DNA of 64,000 bases, taken from Neomicrococcus aestuarii (lineage in GTDB: Bacteria > Actinomycetota > Actinomycetes > Actinomycetales > Micrococcaceae). Where the stretch lies: positions 186,001 through 250,000 of the forward strand of contig NZ_JACHDR010000001.1 in the NCBI RefSeq assembly GCF_014201135.1. Direction: 5' to 3'. Positions 49,571 through 57,165 of this stretch are shown here, piece after piece. Under the pieces are notes generated by a model. That model had not been told where the DNA came from. It did not search any database and saw only the letters and a program-made list of their open reading frames with translations. How positions within the stretch are numbered: the stretch's first letter is position 1; the number at the start of each line of letters is the position of its first letter. A program made the position numbers and the translations under genes.

Positions 49571-50329
49571 TTAGGCGCGACGACGCAAATGCGGCGTGGT
49601 GACCTTCACCAGCCGGTCGCCTACCAACTGGACGGTGGTAACAAGAAGGATCAAGAGGATGACGGTCGCGAGCATGACCGTGTTGTCAAAGCGCTGGTAG
49701 CCGTAGGTCACGGCGACGTAGCCGATTCCACCGGCACCGATGGTTCCTGCGATGGCCGAGTACTCGATCATCGCGATGGTGTTGATGGTCAGGCCGCCCA
49801 TGATCGCCGGCACCGCTTCGCCAAGCTGAGCGGTACGGATGATCTGCAGGGTGGAACCTCCGGACGCTTTCGCAGCCTGGGTGACCGACCGTGGAACATC
49901 GCGCAGCGAGTTCTCCACAATGCGCGCGAAGAACGGGATACCTGCCAGCGTCATGGGAACTACTGCAGCGGCGATGCCGATGTTCGTTCCCGTGATGAAG
50001 CGCGTGAACGGCACGATGGCGGCCATGAGGACCAAGAACGGTAAGGACCGGCCAATGTTGACGATCCAGCTGAGAATTCCGTACACCTTGGGATTCTCAA
50101 ACAGTCCGCCCGGCGCCATGTTGTGAAGACACACGGCGATCGGGGTGCCGATAGCCACCACGAGCACCATCACGATGCCCACCATGGTCAACGTTTCCCC
50201 GAGCGCGGGAAGCAACAGCGCCGGAAGATCCGCAAGCGCCGTGTCAGAGAGCGCGCTCGCAGGCCGAGGGCCTCCGGCGACAACGGAGCCGATGAGAGTG
50301 CTTGGAAGAAGTGATGAAGTTACGCCCAC
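49571..50329 (-). CDS. metI: Methionine-type ABC transporter permease, 252 aa
   Basis: Inner-membrane permease of the MetI type with about five hydrophobic segments. The N-terminal LLLPALGETLTMVGIVMVLV and the cytoplasmic coupling region RDVPRSVTQAAKASGGSTLQIIRTAQLGEAVPAIMGG near 175 (in segments; the EAA-type loop) are typical. It overlaps metN by 10 nt, so the two are coupled. It works with the ATPase metN and the binding protein 63 nt downstream. Confidence 0.9.
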   Translation of the reverse strand: MGVTSSLLPSTLIGSVVAGGPRPASALSDTALADLPALLLPALGETLTMVGIVMVLVVAIGTPIAVCLHNMAPGGLFENPKVYGILSWIVNIGRSLPFLVLMAAIVPFTRFITGTNIGIAAAVVPMTLAGIPFFARIVENSLRDVPRSVTQAAKASGGSTLQIIRTAQLGEAVPAIMGGLTINTIAMIEYSAIAGTIGAGGIGYVAVTYGYQRFDNTVMLATVILLILLVTTVQLVGDRLVKVTTPHLRRRA

Positions 50330-51390
50330 AGCGCGGCCTCCTTCGTGTCCGGAGTTGCAGAGGTAGAGGAGGAGCCGGCGGCTGAGTTCGTCGCGGAGGC
50401 GGCTTCGGCCGACGTCAAGAGCGTCGCCTGCAATCCGTACCTCGCGAACGCCAGCTCCACGGCAACGTCATCGCTGGCAGCAACGCCAACCGTGGCGTTT
50501 CCGGTGCCGACGCCGTCGATGCTCTGGATAGTTGCCGCCAGCAAGGCCACCGGCTCGCCAATATCCGCCGAGACCCGTTGCAACCAGTCGGCGGGAACGG
50601 TGCGCGAATCGTACGTGACCACCCAGGAGCGAGTTCCCAGCAGGGGAGCGGACGGGTTCAGGTTGGGCTGAAGTGCGCGGCCCAGAGCCGAATCGTGATT
50701 CGTCAGCAGATCGACCAGACGCCCCTGCTCCACAATCCTGCCGTGATCAAGACGCGCCGCGGAGTCCGCTACCTGAAGCACGGTGTCCATCTCGTGAGTA
50801 ATGAACACCACCGCCAAGTTCAGATCATCGCGCAGTTCCCGCACCAGCTTGACCACCGAACGGGTGGTCTCAGGATCCAGCCCGGAGGTGGCCTCATCAG
50901 AGAGCAACACGCTGGGTCGCAAGGCCAGAGCGCGGGCAATGCCCACGCGCTGACGTTGTCCGCCGGAAAGTTCGAACGGGTAGTGGTTGGCGCGGTGGGA
51001 CAAGCCCACTCGGTCCAACAGCTCGTCCACGCGAGCCTTAGTTTCGGCTTTCGTGACGCCCAAGTACTCGAGCGGCAACGCAACATTCTCGGCTGCGGTT
51101 TTGCGGGAGAGGAGGCTTGCGGATTGGAACACGGTGCCAATACGACGGCGCGCCACGCGTAGTTTTGCCTCGGACAGACCGGACAGCTCTTCGCCGTTGA
51201 CGATCACGCTGCCGGACGTCGGGCGTTCCAGCAGACTGATGCACTGGGCAAGGGTGCTCTTACCGGCACCCGAAGGGCCCACAACAGCCAGGATTTCGCC
51301 GGAAGCAACCTCAATATCGAGGTTTTCCAGCACCGTCACGGCATCAGGGCCGTGACCATACACTTTCGTGAGTTGGCGCAGACTAATCAT
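50320..51390 (-). CDS. metN: Methionine-type ABC transporter ATP-binding protein, 356 aa
   Basis: Cytoplasmic ATPase. Walker A GPSGAGKST (near residue 40), Q-loop in TVFQSASLLSRKTAAENV, signature LSGGQRQRVGIARAL, Walker B SVLLSDEATSGLD and the switch His in VVFITHEMD are all present. A C-terminal NIL-like domain (WLQRVSADIGEPVALLAATIQ) follows, where methionine feedback is known in E. coli. The ATG at 51390 precedes ISLRQLTKVYG. A Ser/Ala-rich tail of about 25 residues ends the protein. It lies 157 bp after sfnG. Confidence 0.93.
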   Translation of the reverse strand: MISLRQLTKVYGHGPDAVTVLENLDIEVASGEILAVVGPSGAGKSTLAQCISLLERPTSGSVIVNGEELSGLSEAKLRVARRRIGTVFQSASLLSRKTAAENVALPLEYLGVTKAETKARVDELLDRVGLSHRANHYPFELSGGQRQRVGIARALALRPSVLLSDEATSGLDPETTRSVVKLVRELRDDLNLAVVFITHEMDTVLQVADSAARLDHGRIVEQGRLVDLLTNHDSALGRALQPNLNPSAPLLGTRSWVVTYDSRTVPADWLQRVSADIGEPVALLAATIQSIDGVGTGNATVGVAASDDVAVELAFARYGLQATLLTSAEAASATNSAAGSSSTSATPDTKEAALWA

Positions 51391-51461
51391 CAAAAATTTC
51401 TCTCGTTGGAGCCCGATTCTGGGCGCACTGAAGGACAGCGGGAGCTGAGGGTCGCTCGAAA

Positions 51462-51481
51462 ACCGAGCTGCGTCGTCGTAC
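51462..51481 (+). repeat. Dispersed motif copy between sfnG and metN
   Basis: Reads CCGAGC-T-GCGTCGTCGTAC, with the exact 12-mer at 51470-51481, in the 157-bp intergenic gap of the sulfur operon. Confidence 0.55.
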
Positions 51482-51547
51482 AAAGTGGTACTCAACGGCG
51501 CTTGGAGGGCGCTGCGCAAGAATCAGGCAGCGCCCAGATCATCGCGA

Positions 51548-52741
51548 CTAAGCGGAGGCGCCTTCGAGGTTTACGACGGGCAGGAGGCTGGTGTTGAGCT
51601 CGGTGCCGTTCTTGCGGGCCAAGTCAGCCTCGAGTTCGCGCACGATCGGCAGCACGTCGCGACCGAAAGACTCAACCTCTTCCTGGAAGTGCAAATAGCC
51701 GGTGAGAACCAGGTTCACGCCGATCTTCTTGAAGTCCACAATGCGTTCGGCGATCTGTTCCGGAGTGCCAATGAGTTCGCTGCGGAAACCATCGTTGTAC
51801 TGGACAAGATCCTCGAAGCTCGAGTCCTCCCACATGCCCTTGCCGTCCTTCGTGGACTGGCCGGCTTCCTTGACCGCGGATGCGAAGCCCTCAACGGCTG
51901 GGCGGTGCGCCTTCGCGATGATCTCGCGCAAGGTCTCGGTGGCTTCCTTCTCCGTATCGCGAGCGATCACGAAACCGTTGATGCCAAAGCGTGGCTTCTG
52001 CGGTGCCGTGCGCTTGCCGGATTCGGCGGCCGCCACGACGCCTGCGATGTTGTCGCGGAAACCTTCCAGCGAGCGGCCATTGGAGAAGTACCAGTCAGCG
52101 GTGTGGCCGGCGGCAGCCTGAGCCGCGGTGGAGTTTCCGCCGAAGAAGATCTCCGGGTGCGGGCGACCTGGGATATCCAGCGGCGCGGGGGAGAGCGTGA
52201 AGTCCTTGATGTTGTAGTACTTGCCCTCGAAGGAGAAGTCCTTCTCCGTGAGCAGTCCGCGCAGGATGGAGATGAATTCTTCGGTGCGAACGTAGCGCTC
52301 ATCGTGCTCAAGCCACGGAAGACCGAAGTTCGTGAATTCGTCCTTGAGCCAGCCGGACACGATGTTCACGGCGGCGCGGCCGTTGGAAATGTGATCTGCG
52401 GTGATGAGCCACTTGGCGAGCACGCCGGGGTGCCACATGCCGGGGTGAACGGCGGCGATGATCTTGAGGCGTTCGGTGGCGCCGAGGAGGCCGAGCGTGA
52501 AGGCGGTGGCCTCGTGCTGCTTGGCAGCACCGTAGCTCGCGGCGTAGCGGGTCTGGGAGAGCGCGTATTCGAAGCCGACGTTTTCGGCGATGCGCGCGAG
52601 CTTCTTGTTGTATTCGAAGTCCCAGCTGGTGCGCTGTTCGATGGTGGAGATGACTAGTCCACCGGAGACGTTGGGTACCCAGTACGCGAACTTCAGTGGC
52701 GTCTCGAGGTCGGCTACTGGGGTGACATCAACTTGGCTCAT
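51548..52741 (-). CDS. sfnG: FMNH2-dependent monooxygenase, LLM class, dimethylsulfone monooxygenase-like, 397 aa
   Basis: Bacterial luciferase-like flavin monooxygenase that most resembles SfnG, which releases methanesulfinate from dimethylsulfone for sulfur scavenging. Features: FAYWVPNVSGGLVISTIEQRTSWD at the N-terminus (in segments), FEYALSQTRYAASYG, AAVHPGMWHPGVLAKWLITADHISNGRAAVNIVSGWLKDEF near 95-135 (in segments), HPEIFFGGNSTAAQ near 205, and FVIARDTEKEATE. The SAM-I riboswitch lies in its leader, so it responds to methionine status. The related SsuD (alkanesulfonate) family is the main alternative. First gene of the sulfur operon. Confidence 0.85.
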   Translation of the reverse strand: MSQVDVTPVADLETPLKFAYWVPNVSGGLVISTIEQRTSWDFEYNKKLARIAENVGFEYALSQTRYAASYGAAKQHEATAFTLGLLGATERLKIIAAVHPGMWHPGVLAKWLITADHISNGRAAVNIVSGWLKDEFTNFGLPWLEHDERYVRTEEFISILRGLLTEKDFSFEGKYYNIKDFTLSPAPLDIPGRPHPEIFFGGNSTAAQAAAGHTADWYFSNGRSLEGFRDNIAGVVAAAESGKRTAPQKPRFGINGFVIARDTEKEATETLREIIAKAHRPAVEGFASAVKEAGQSTKDGKGMWEDSSFEDLVQYNDGFRSELIGTPEQIAERIVDFKKIGVNLVLTGYLHFQEEVESFGRDVLPIVRELEADLARKNGTELNTSLLPVVNLEGASA

Positions 52742-52746
52742 GTTGT

Positions 52747-52776
52747 GATTCCTTGGGGCAATATTCGTGAGGAATC
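52747..52776 (-). promoter_or_regulatory. Ribosome-site sequestering hairpin upstream of sfnG
   Basis: On the minus strand GATTCCT pairs with AGGAATC (7 bp, 16-nt loop). The second arm contains the AAGGA ribosome site, 8 nt before the sfnG ATG. It is the natural expression platform of the SAM-I riboswitch for translational control. Two further hairpins (GTGCGC...GCGCAC at 52793-52811; GAAAGC-TTGT-GCTTTC at 52818-52833) lie between it and the aptamer. Confidence 0.6.
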
Positions 52777-52829
52777 CCGTACAACGGCGTCAGTGCGCAG
52801 GTAGCGCGCACGTCCATGAAAGCTTGTGC

Positions 52830-52925
52830 TTTCTCCATCGTTTCTGGCGGTAGCACTTATCCGGGTGGGCCGGGAGTTGCTGCGGCGTCATAGAACCAGA
52901 TCTCTCGGCCGCTCGGGATGGTGAA
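52830..52925 (-). ncRNA. SAM-I (S-box) riboswitch upstream of sfnG-metNIQ
   Basis: Read on the minus strand, the conserved S-box blocks are CATCCCGAGCGGCCGAGAGATC (kink-turn side, in part), GGTTCTATGACGCCGCAGCAAC and GTGCTACCGCCAGAAACGATGG. P1 forms from CCATC (52917-52921) and GATGG (52835-52839 region). The S-box class binds S-adenosylmethionine and lowers expression of sulfur and methionine genes. It is a different class from the SAM-IV element before metY. The aptamer end is about 90 nt from the sfnG start. Confidence 0.85.
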
Positions 52926-53014
52926 ACAATTTGACCACATTTCTTGCGATTGTGAAAGCTTGTTCCGGAAATTGTGACGCTGTGTGTTGTGGATCGTAGA
53001 TTATTCGATTTCCA

Positions 53015-53036
53015 GAACGACGACGCTGGCTTGCGT
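53015..53036 (-). repeat. Dispersed motif copy in the sfnG-TM2 intergenic region
   Basis: The minus strand reads ACGCAAGC-CA-GCGTCGTCGTTC. It differs from the long form at the penultimate base and in spacer length. It lies between the SAM-I riboswitch and the terminator hairpins. Confidence 0.5.
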
Positions 53037-53048
53037 TAAAGCGCAAGG

Positions 53049-53088
53049 TGCCGAGAGTGGCCGCACCCCAACTCGGTCACTCTCGGCA
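53049..53088 (-). terminator. Terminator hairpin, distal, after the TM2 gene
   Basis: The arms TGCCGAGAGTG (53049-53059) and CACTCTCGGCA (53078-53088) are perfect over 11 nt with an 18-nt loop. The T tract lies on the right (plus-strand) side, so termination on the minus strand is likely but not certain. Confidence 0.6.
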
Positions 53089-53114
53089 TGGTTTTCTGGC
53101 GTTGAGCCAGTGGT

Positions 53115-53137
53115 GCCGGCGACTCTCACTCGCCGGC
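53115..53137 (-). terminator. Hairpin directly after the TM2 gene stop codon
   Basis: GCCGGCGA (53115-53122) and TCGCCGGC (53130-53137) pair perfectly with a 7-nt loop, 7 bp beyond the stop codon of the minus-strand gene. Confidence 0.55.
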
Positions 53138-53144
53138 GTCGCGG

Positions 53145-54323
53145 TTATTCAGTGGCGAGTGTCCACGATCCGTCCGCCTGGACGATGATCAACGACGGTC
53201 CGGATGACAGGGGTACCGTGCCGGAGTAGTTGCCGATCTCGTTGACCAGCAAGCCCATGTTGAAGAGCTCGTCGTTTTCCTCGAAGACAGCGAAGTTGCC
53301 TTCGCCCCTATGTGTTGCGGTGAGCGTTGCCGAAGAACCTTCGTACAACATCACGGCGTCACCGGAACCCTTCGATGCGAAAGCCTTGGCGTTGCCGAGC
53401 GTTTCGATGCTCAGAGTCCACGGACCGCTCGCTTGAACCTGAAGGCTCTTCACCTCTTGGAACGCGTTTACGCCGAGGGCCGTGGTGCCCTTGTAGGAGC
53501 CGATAGTGTTCACGAGCAGATCGGTGGAATCATTCGCCTCATCCAGTCCGATCACCGCGAAGTTGCCTTCACCGTTGTAGGTTGCCGTCACCATCGCGGT
53601 GGTCACGCCAGCGGGCAACTTGATGACGGTATCGCCCGTGCCTTTCTTGGTGATGGTGGCGAACTCGCCGAACTTTCCGGCGGCCCAGGCGGCGGCACCA
53701 GAGCCTTCGGGCTCCTCGGCCAAAGTTTCTTCAGCAACTGCTTCTTCAGCAACCGTTTCCTCGGCTGCTGTTTCTTCCGCTGCCGGAGTTTCGGTCACGG
53801 TCGTTTCAACGGCAGTTTCCGCAGAAGCCGAGGCCGCATCAGCCGGAGCTGACGACGCGGCCGCAGCAGGCGTCGTCGTACTGGAATCTGAAGCCGAAGA
53901 ACTAAACGAGGACGACGTACCGCCATCAAAGTTCTGCTGGCCGGTGATCATGCCGAACACCACGACGATTGCCGAGACAATCCACGCGACCTTCTTTTGC
54001 TTCTCATAGCCTTCAAGGCGACGACCCGCCTTGTCCCGCGTGGCACCCGCGAGGGTCATGATCAGATCCACGAGGTACCAGATGCCGAGCCCACCGAGGG
54101 TCACGAGCTTGAGAACGCCCGTGCCGATCTTGCCGAGGTAGAAGCGGTCGGCGCCGAAGTAGCCGATCAACAAGGACAAGAGCCACGTGACAAGGAAGGA
54201 CTTGCCAGAAGCCGAAGGATACTGCTGCGGGCCAGCCGCGTAGGGATTAGTCGCGTATGGATTTGGTTGTTCGGCGTAGTCCGGAGAGGAAGCTGCGCCG
54301 GAAGGATACGAAGTGTTAGACAC
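53145..54323 (-). CDS. TM2-domain protein with a long Ala/Glu linker and two extracytoplasmic repeats, 392 aa
   Basis: A Tyr/Pro/Asn-rich N-terminus (NPYATNPYAAGPQQYP) precedes a TM2 domain (LVTWLLSLLIGYFGADRFYLGKIGTGVLKLVTLGGLGIWYLVDLI in segments, residues about 45-90). A third membrane segment is near 112-128. A Ser/Ala/Thr linker follows, then repeats of A-E-E-T/A-V-A (ETAAEETVAEEAVAEETLAEE in part). The C-terminal part holds two copies of a beta-rich repeat, each running G(T/S)GD-V...GEGNFAVxxx-DE...LLVN-IG-Y-GT...GPWTL/GSWTL. I see no known enzyme signature. A copy of the dispersed motif lies in the linker. Confidence 0.78.
   Translation of the reverse strand: MSNTSYPSGAASSPDYAEQPNPYATNPYAAGPQQYPSASGKSFLVTWLLSLLIGYFGADRFYLGKIGTGVLKLVTLGGLGIWYLVDLIMTLAGATRDKAGRRLEGYEKQKKVAWIVSAIVVVFGMITGQQNFDGGTSSSFSSSASDSSTTTPAAAASSAPADAASASAETAVETTVTETPAAEETAAEETVAEEAVAEETLAEEPEGSGAAAWAAGKFGEFATITKKGTGDTVIKLPAGVTTAMVTATYNGEGNFAVIGLDEANDSTDLLVNTIGSYKGTTALGVNAFQEVKSLQVQASGPWTLSIETLGNAKAFASKGSGDAVMLYEGSSATLTATHRGEGNFAVFEENDELFNMGLLVNEIGNYSGTVPLSSGPSLIIVQADGSWTLATE
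53863..53881 (+). repeat. Dispersed motif copy in the TM2 protein linker
   Basis: Reads GCAGC-AG-GCGTCGTCGTAC with the exact 12-mer at 53870-53881. On the coding strand it gives STTTPAAA, inside the low-complexity linker. Confidence 0.5.
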
Positions 54324-54599
54324 CTGTTGCTCCTTAGATTGAGTGGTGAAAAGGGAAGCGTGTTCTCAGAAAACGGAGGCGGCGTTTCCGCTGTCCTGCC
54401 GTGCCCTGAACACCTCTCAAGCATGCGAACGAGCTATGACATTTAGAACTGAGAGTGTGGCTCGGGAGGTCTTTGAGAATCGCGAAACGCCACTTTTGTT
54501 TCACCCACAGGCGGTAGGTGAATGGTAAGTTGCGCCACCTTTTGCCCAGTGCGCCGTGCGTTGATGGTTTGATTTGGTGGTATTTGGGAGAATGGATAG

Positions 54600-55784
54600 G
54601 TGACTTTGACCGCCGATAACTCCGCCAGCACCGCTCGACTCGAGCTTCCACCCCTGAAATTGGGGAAGCTCACTGTTGACGTACCCGTGGTCCTGGCGCC
54701 GATGGCGGGTATTACTAACAAGGCGTACCGCCGGTTGTGCCGCGAATACGGTGGCGGTCTCTACGTGACGGAAATGGTCACGAGTCGCGCGCTCGTGGAA
54801 CGCAACAAGACTTCCTTCCGCATCATCTCCCATGACGATGATGAAAAGGTGCGTTCAGTGCAGCTCTACGGTGTGGATCCCAAAACGGTGGGCGCTGCAG
54901 TGCGCTTGCTGGTGGAGGAGGACCGCGCCGACCATATCGATTTGAACTTCGGCTGTCCGGTCCCCAAGGTGACTCGCAAGGGCGGCGGCTCAGCGCTTCC
55001 CTGGAAGACGGATCTCTTCACGGCCATCATCAAGTCCGCCACGGAAGAGGCCGCCAAGGGTGATATCCCGCTGACCATCAAAATGCGCAAGGGCATCGAC
55101 GAAGACCACTTGACGTATCTGGACGCCGGCAAGATCGCGCGCGATCACGGTGTTGCCGCGGTAGCTTTGCACGGCCGCACCACCAATCAGTTCTACTCGG
55201 GCACCGCAGACTGGAGCGCCATCGCAACACTGCGTGAAGCGTTGCCGGACGTTCCAGTGCTGGGCAACGGCGATATTTGGAGCGCCGAGGATGCTGTGCG
55301 CCTGGTCCGCGAGACCGGCGTCGATGGTGTTGTCATTGGCCGCGGATGCCAAGGACGCCCCTGGCTCTTCGGCGATCTTCAAGCCGCCTTCGAAGGCCGC
55401 GAGGATCGCTTCACGCCAGGTCTTTCCACGGTTGCGGACACGTTCTACCGCCACGCGGAACTTCTGGTGGACTACTTCGAGGACGAACTTCAGGCGCTAC
55501 GCGATATCCGCAAGCACGTGGCCTGGTACTTCAAGGGCTACCAAGTGGGTGGCGATCTACGCGCCGCGCTCGCCACGGTTCCTAGCCTCGAAGTGCTCCG
55601 AGAACTCTTGAGCCAGCTCGACTCGAGCGCGCCTTACCCCGGCAAGGATGCCGAGGGTCCGCGTGGTCGTGCCGGAACGCCAAAGCGCCCAGCACTACCG
55701 GACGGTTGGCTTAATTCACGCGAGTTGGACGAGAACCACCGCGCCATGATCTCGGCCGCCGAGCTCGACGTTTCGGGTGGTTAA
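54600..55784 (+). CDS. dusB: tRNA-dihydrouridine synthase (DusB type), 394 aa
   Basis: FMN enzyme reducing uridines in the tRNA D-loop. Motifs: VVLAPMAGITNKAYRRLCREYGGGLYVTEMV near residue 25-55 (in segments), the catalytic-region NFGCPVPKVTRKGGGSALPWK near 115, LTIKMRKGID, ALHGRTTNQFYSG, NGDIWSAEDA and VVIGRGCQGRPWLFGDL. The C-terminus carries a helical tRNA-binding domain. The start is a GTG. It overlaps dgt by 8 nt. Confidence 0.93.
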   Translation: MTLTADNSASTARLELPPLKLGKLTVDVPVVLAPMAGITNKAYRRLCREYGGGLYVTEMVTSRALVERNKTSFRIISHDDDEKVRSVQLYGVDPKTVGAAVRLLVEEDRADHIDLNFGCPVPKVTRKGGGSALPWKTDLFTAIIKSATEEAAKGDIPLTIKMRKGIDEDHLTYLDAGKIARDHGVAAVALHGRTTNQFYSGTADWSAIATLREALPDVPVLGNGDIWSAEDAVRLVRETGVDGVVIGRGCQGRPWLFGDLQAAFEGREDRFTPGLSTVADTFYRHAELLVDYFEDELQALRDIRKHVAWYFKGYQVGGDLRAALATVPSLEVLRELLSQLDSSAPYPGKDAEGPRGRAGTPKRPALPDGWLNSRELDENHRAMISAAELDVSGG

Positions 55785-57093
55785 TCGCTTGCCAAACAGG
55801 ACTGATGCCCGGGCCATTCCCGGATACACCGCAGCAGATGAAGAGCGTTGGGTAGAAGAACCACCCAAGAAGGCGTACCGCACCTCGTTCGAGCGGGATC
55901 GCGCGCGCATCCTTCACTCGTCGGCGCTTCGACGTTTGGGCGCCAAGACTCAGGTTGTTGCTCCCTACAGTGACGACTTTGTGCGCACCCGCTTGACGCA
56001 CTCCCTCGAAGTGGCACAAGTGGGCCGCGAGCTGGGTCAAGCTCTCGGCTGTGACCCGGACGTAGTGGACGCAGCGTGCCTCTCGCACGACCTCGGCCAC
56101 CCGCCCTTCGGTCACAACGGCGAGACAGCCCTCAACGAACTAGCCGCGGGCATTGGCGGTTTCGAAGGAAATGCCCAAACGCTCCGTCTGCTCACGCGCC
56201 TGGAAACCAAGAAGTTCCGCGCGGATGGACGATCCGCCGGCCTGAACCTCTCCCGCGCGAGCCTGGACGCGGTCTGCAAATACCCGTGGACGCGTCAGGA
56301 CGCGCCGCTGCAAGCAGATGGCCGTCAAACCCGGAAGTTCGGCGTCTACGAAGATGACCTTCCAGTGTTCGACTGGCTGCGCTCCGGCAACGAAAAATAC
56401 TCCGGCGTCCGGTGCATTGAAGCCCAAGTCATGGACCTGGCCGATGACATTTCGTATTCTGTGCACGACGTCGAAGACTCGGTTGTCGCTGGACGCTTCC
56501 AGTTGCGCTGGATTACAGATCCGGACCAGCGTGCTCGCGTTATCGAGTACACGCGCCGTTGGTATTTGCCGGGAGCGGACGACGACGAAATCGACGCCGC
56601 GCTCAAACGCCTCGAAGCAACCCAAGAGTGGGTGCCCGCTGTCAACGGATCTCGCCGGTCCTTGGCCGCGCTGAAAGATATGACCAGCCAGTTCATTGGC
56701 CGCTTCAGCACCGCTGCCCTCGTGGCGACGCGCAAAGAATACGGCGATGAGCCCCTGACGCGCTTCAACGCCCAACTGATTGTGCCTCGGGAAACCGAGT
56801 TTGAGATTGCCGCCATGAAGGGTCTCGCTACCGCGTACGTGATGACCTCGGAAGAGCGTCAACCCATTTACGTGCGCCAGCGCGAAGCACTCGGGGAGCT
56901 CGTAGCGCTCTTGCAAGACACCGGGGATCAATACCTGGAGCCGATGTTCGCCGCGGACTGGAACGAAGCCGACACCGACGAAGCCCGATTGAGAGCGATC
57001 ATCGACCAAGTGGCGTCGTTGACGGATGCGAGCGCCATCGAATGGCACTCCACCCTAGTGCAGGGAAAGAGCTACCGCACTGAACTGTTCTGA
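55777..57093 (+). CDS. dgt: Deoxyguanosinetriphosphate triphosphohydrolase-like protein, 438 aa
   Basis: HD-domain hydrolase that splits dNTPs into deoxynucleoside and triphosphate. The metal site is clear: RTRLTHSLEVAQVGREL near residue 70 (first His) and ACLSHDLGHPPFGHNGE near 105 (HD pair). YSVHDVEDSV near 230 provides the last Asp. An N-terminal KKAYRTSFERDRARILHS is typical of the actinobacterial type. The start is a GTG overlapping the dusB end by 8 nt. Nucleotide preference cannot be read from sequence. Confidence 0.93.
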   Translation: MVNRLPNRTDARAIPGYTAADEERWVEEPPKKAYRTSFERDRARILHSSALRRLGAKTQVVAPYSDDFVRTRLTHSLEVAQVGRELGQALGCDPDVVDAACLSHDLGHPPFGHNGETALNELAAGIGGFEGNAQTLRLLTRLETKKFRADGRSAGLNLSRASLDAVCKYPWTRQDAPLQADGRQTRKFGVYEDDLPVFDWLRSGNEKYSGVRCIEAQVMDLADDISYSVHDVEDSVVAGRFQLRWITDPDQRARVIEYTRRWYLPGADDDEIDAALKRLEATQEWVPAVNGSRRSLAALKDMTSQFIGRFSTAALVATRKEYGDEPLTRFNAQLIVPRETEFEIAAMKGLATAYVMTSEERQPIYVRQREALGELVALLQDTGDQYLEPMFAADWNEADTDEARLRAIIDQVASLTDASAIEWHSTLVQGKSYRTELF

Positions 57094-57165
57094 CGTTTCC
57101 GGCAAAGTCAGAACACATGAGACTGTTGATATCAGAGATAACGAAAGGACACGGGGCCACAAGCC

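Noticed and set aside
51485-52657. Long plus-strand frame antisense to sfnG (390 codons)
   Set aside because: sfnG has clear luciferase-like motifs and a riboswitch; the opposite frame has neither motifs nor a start site.
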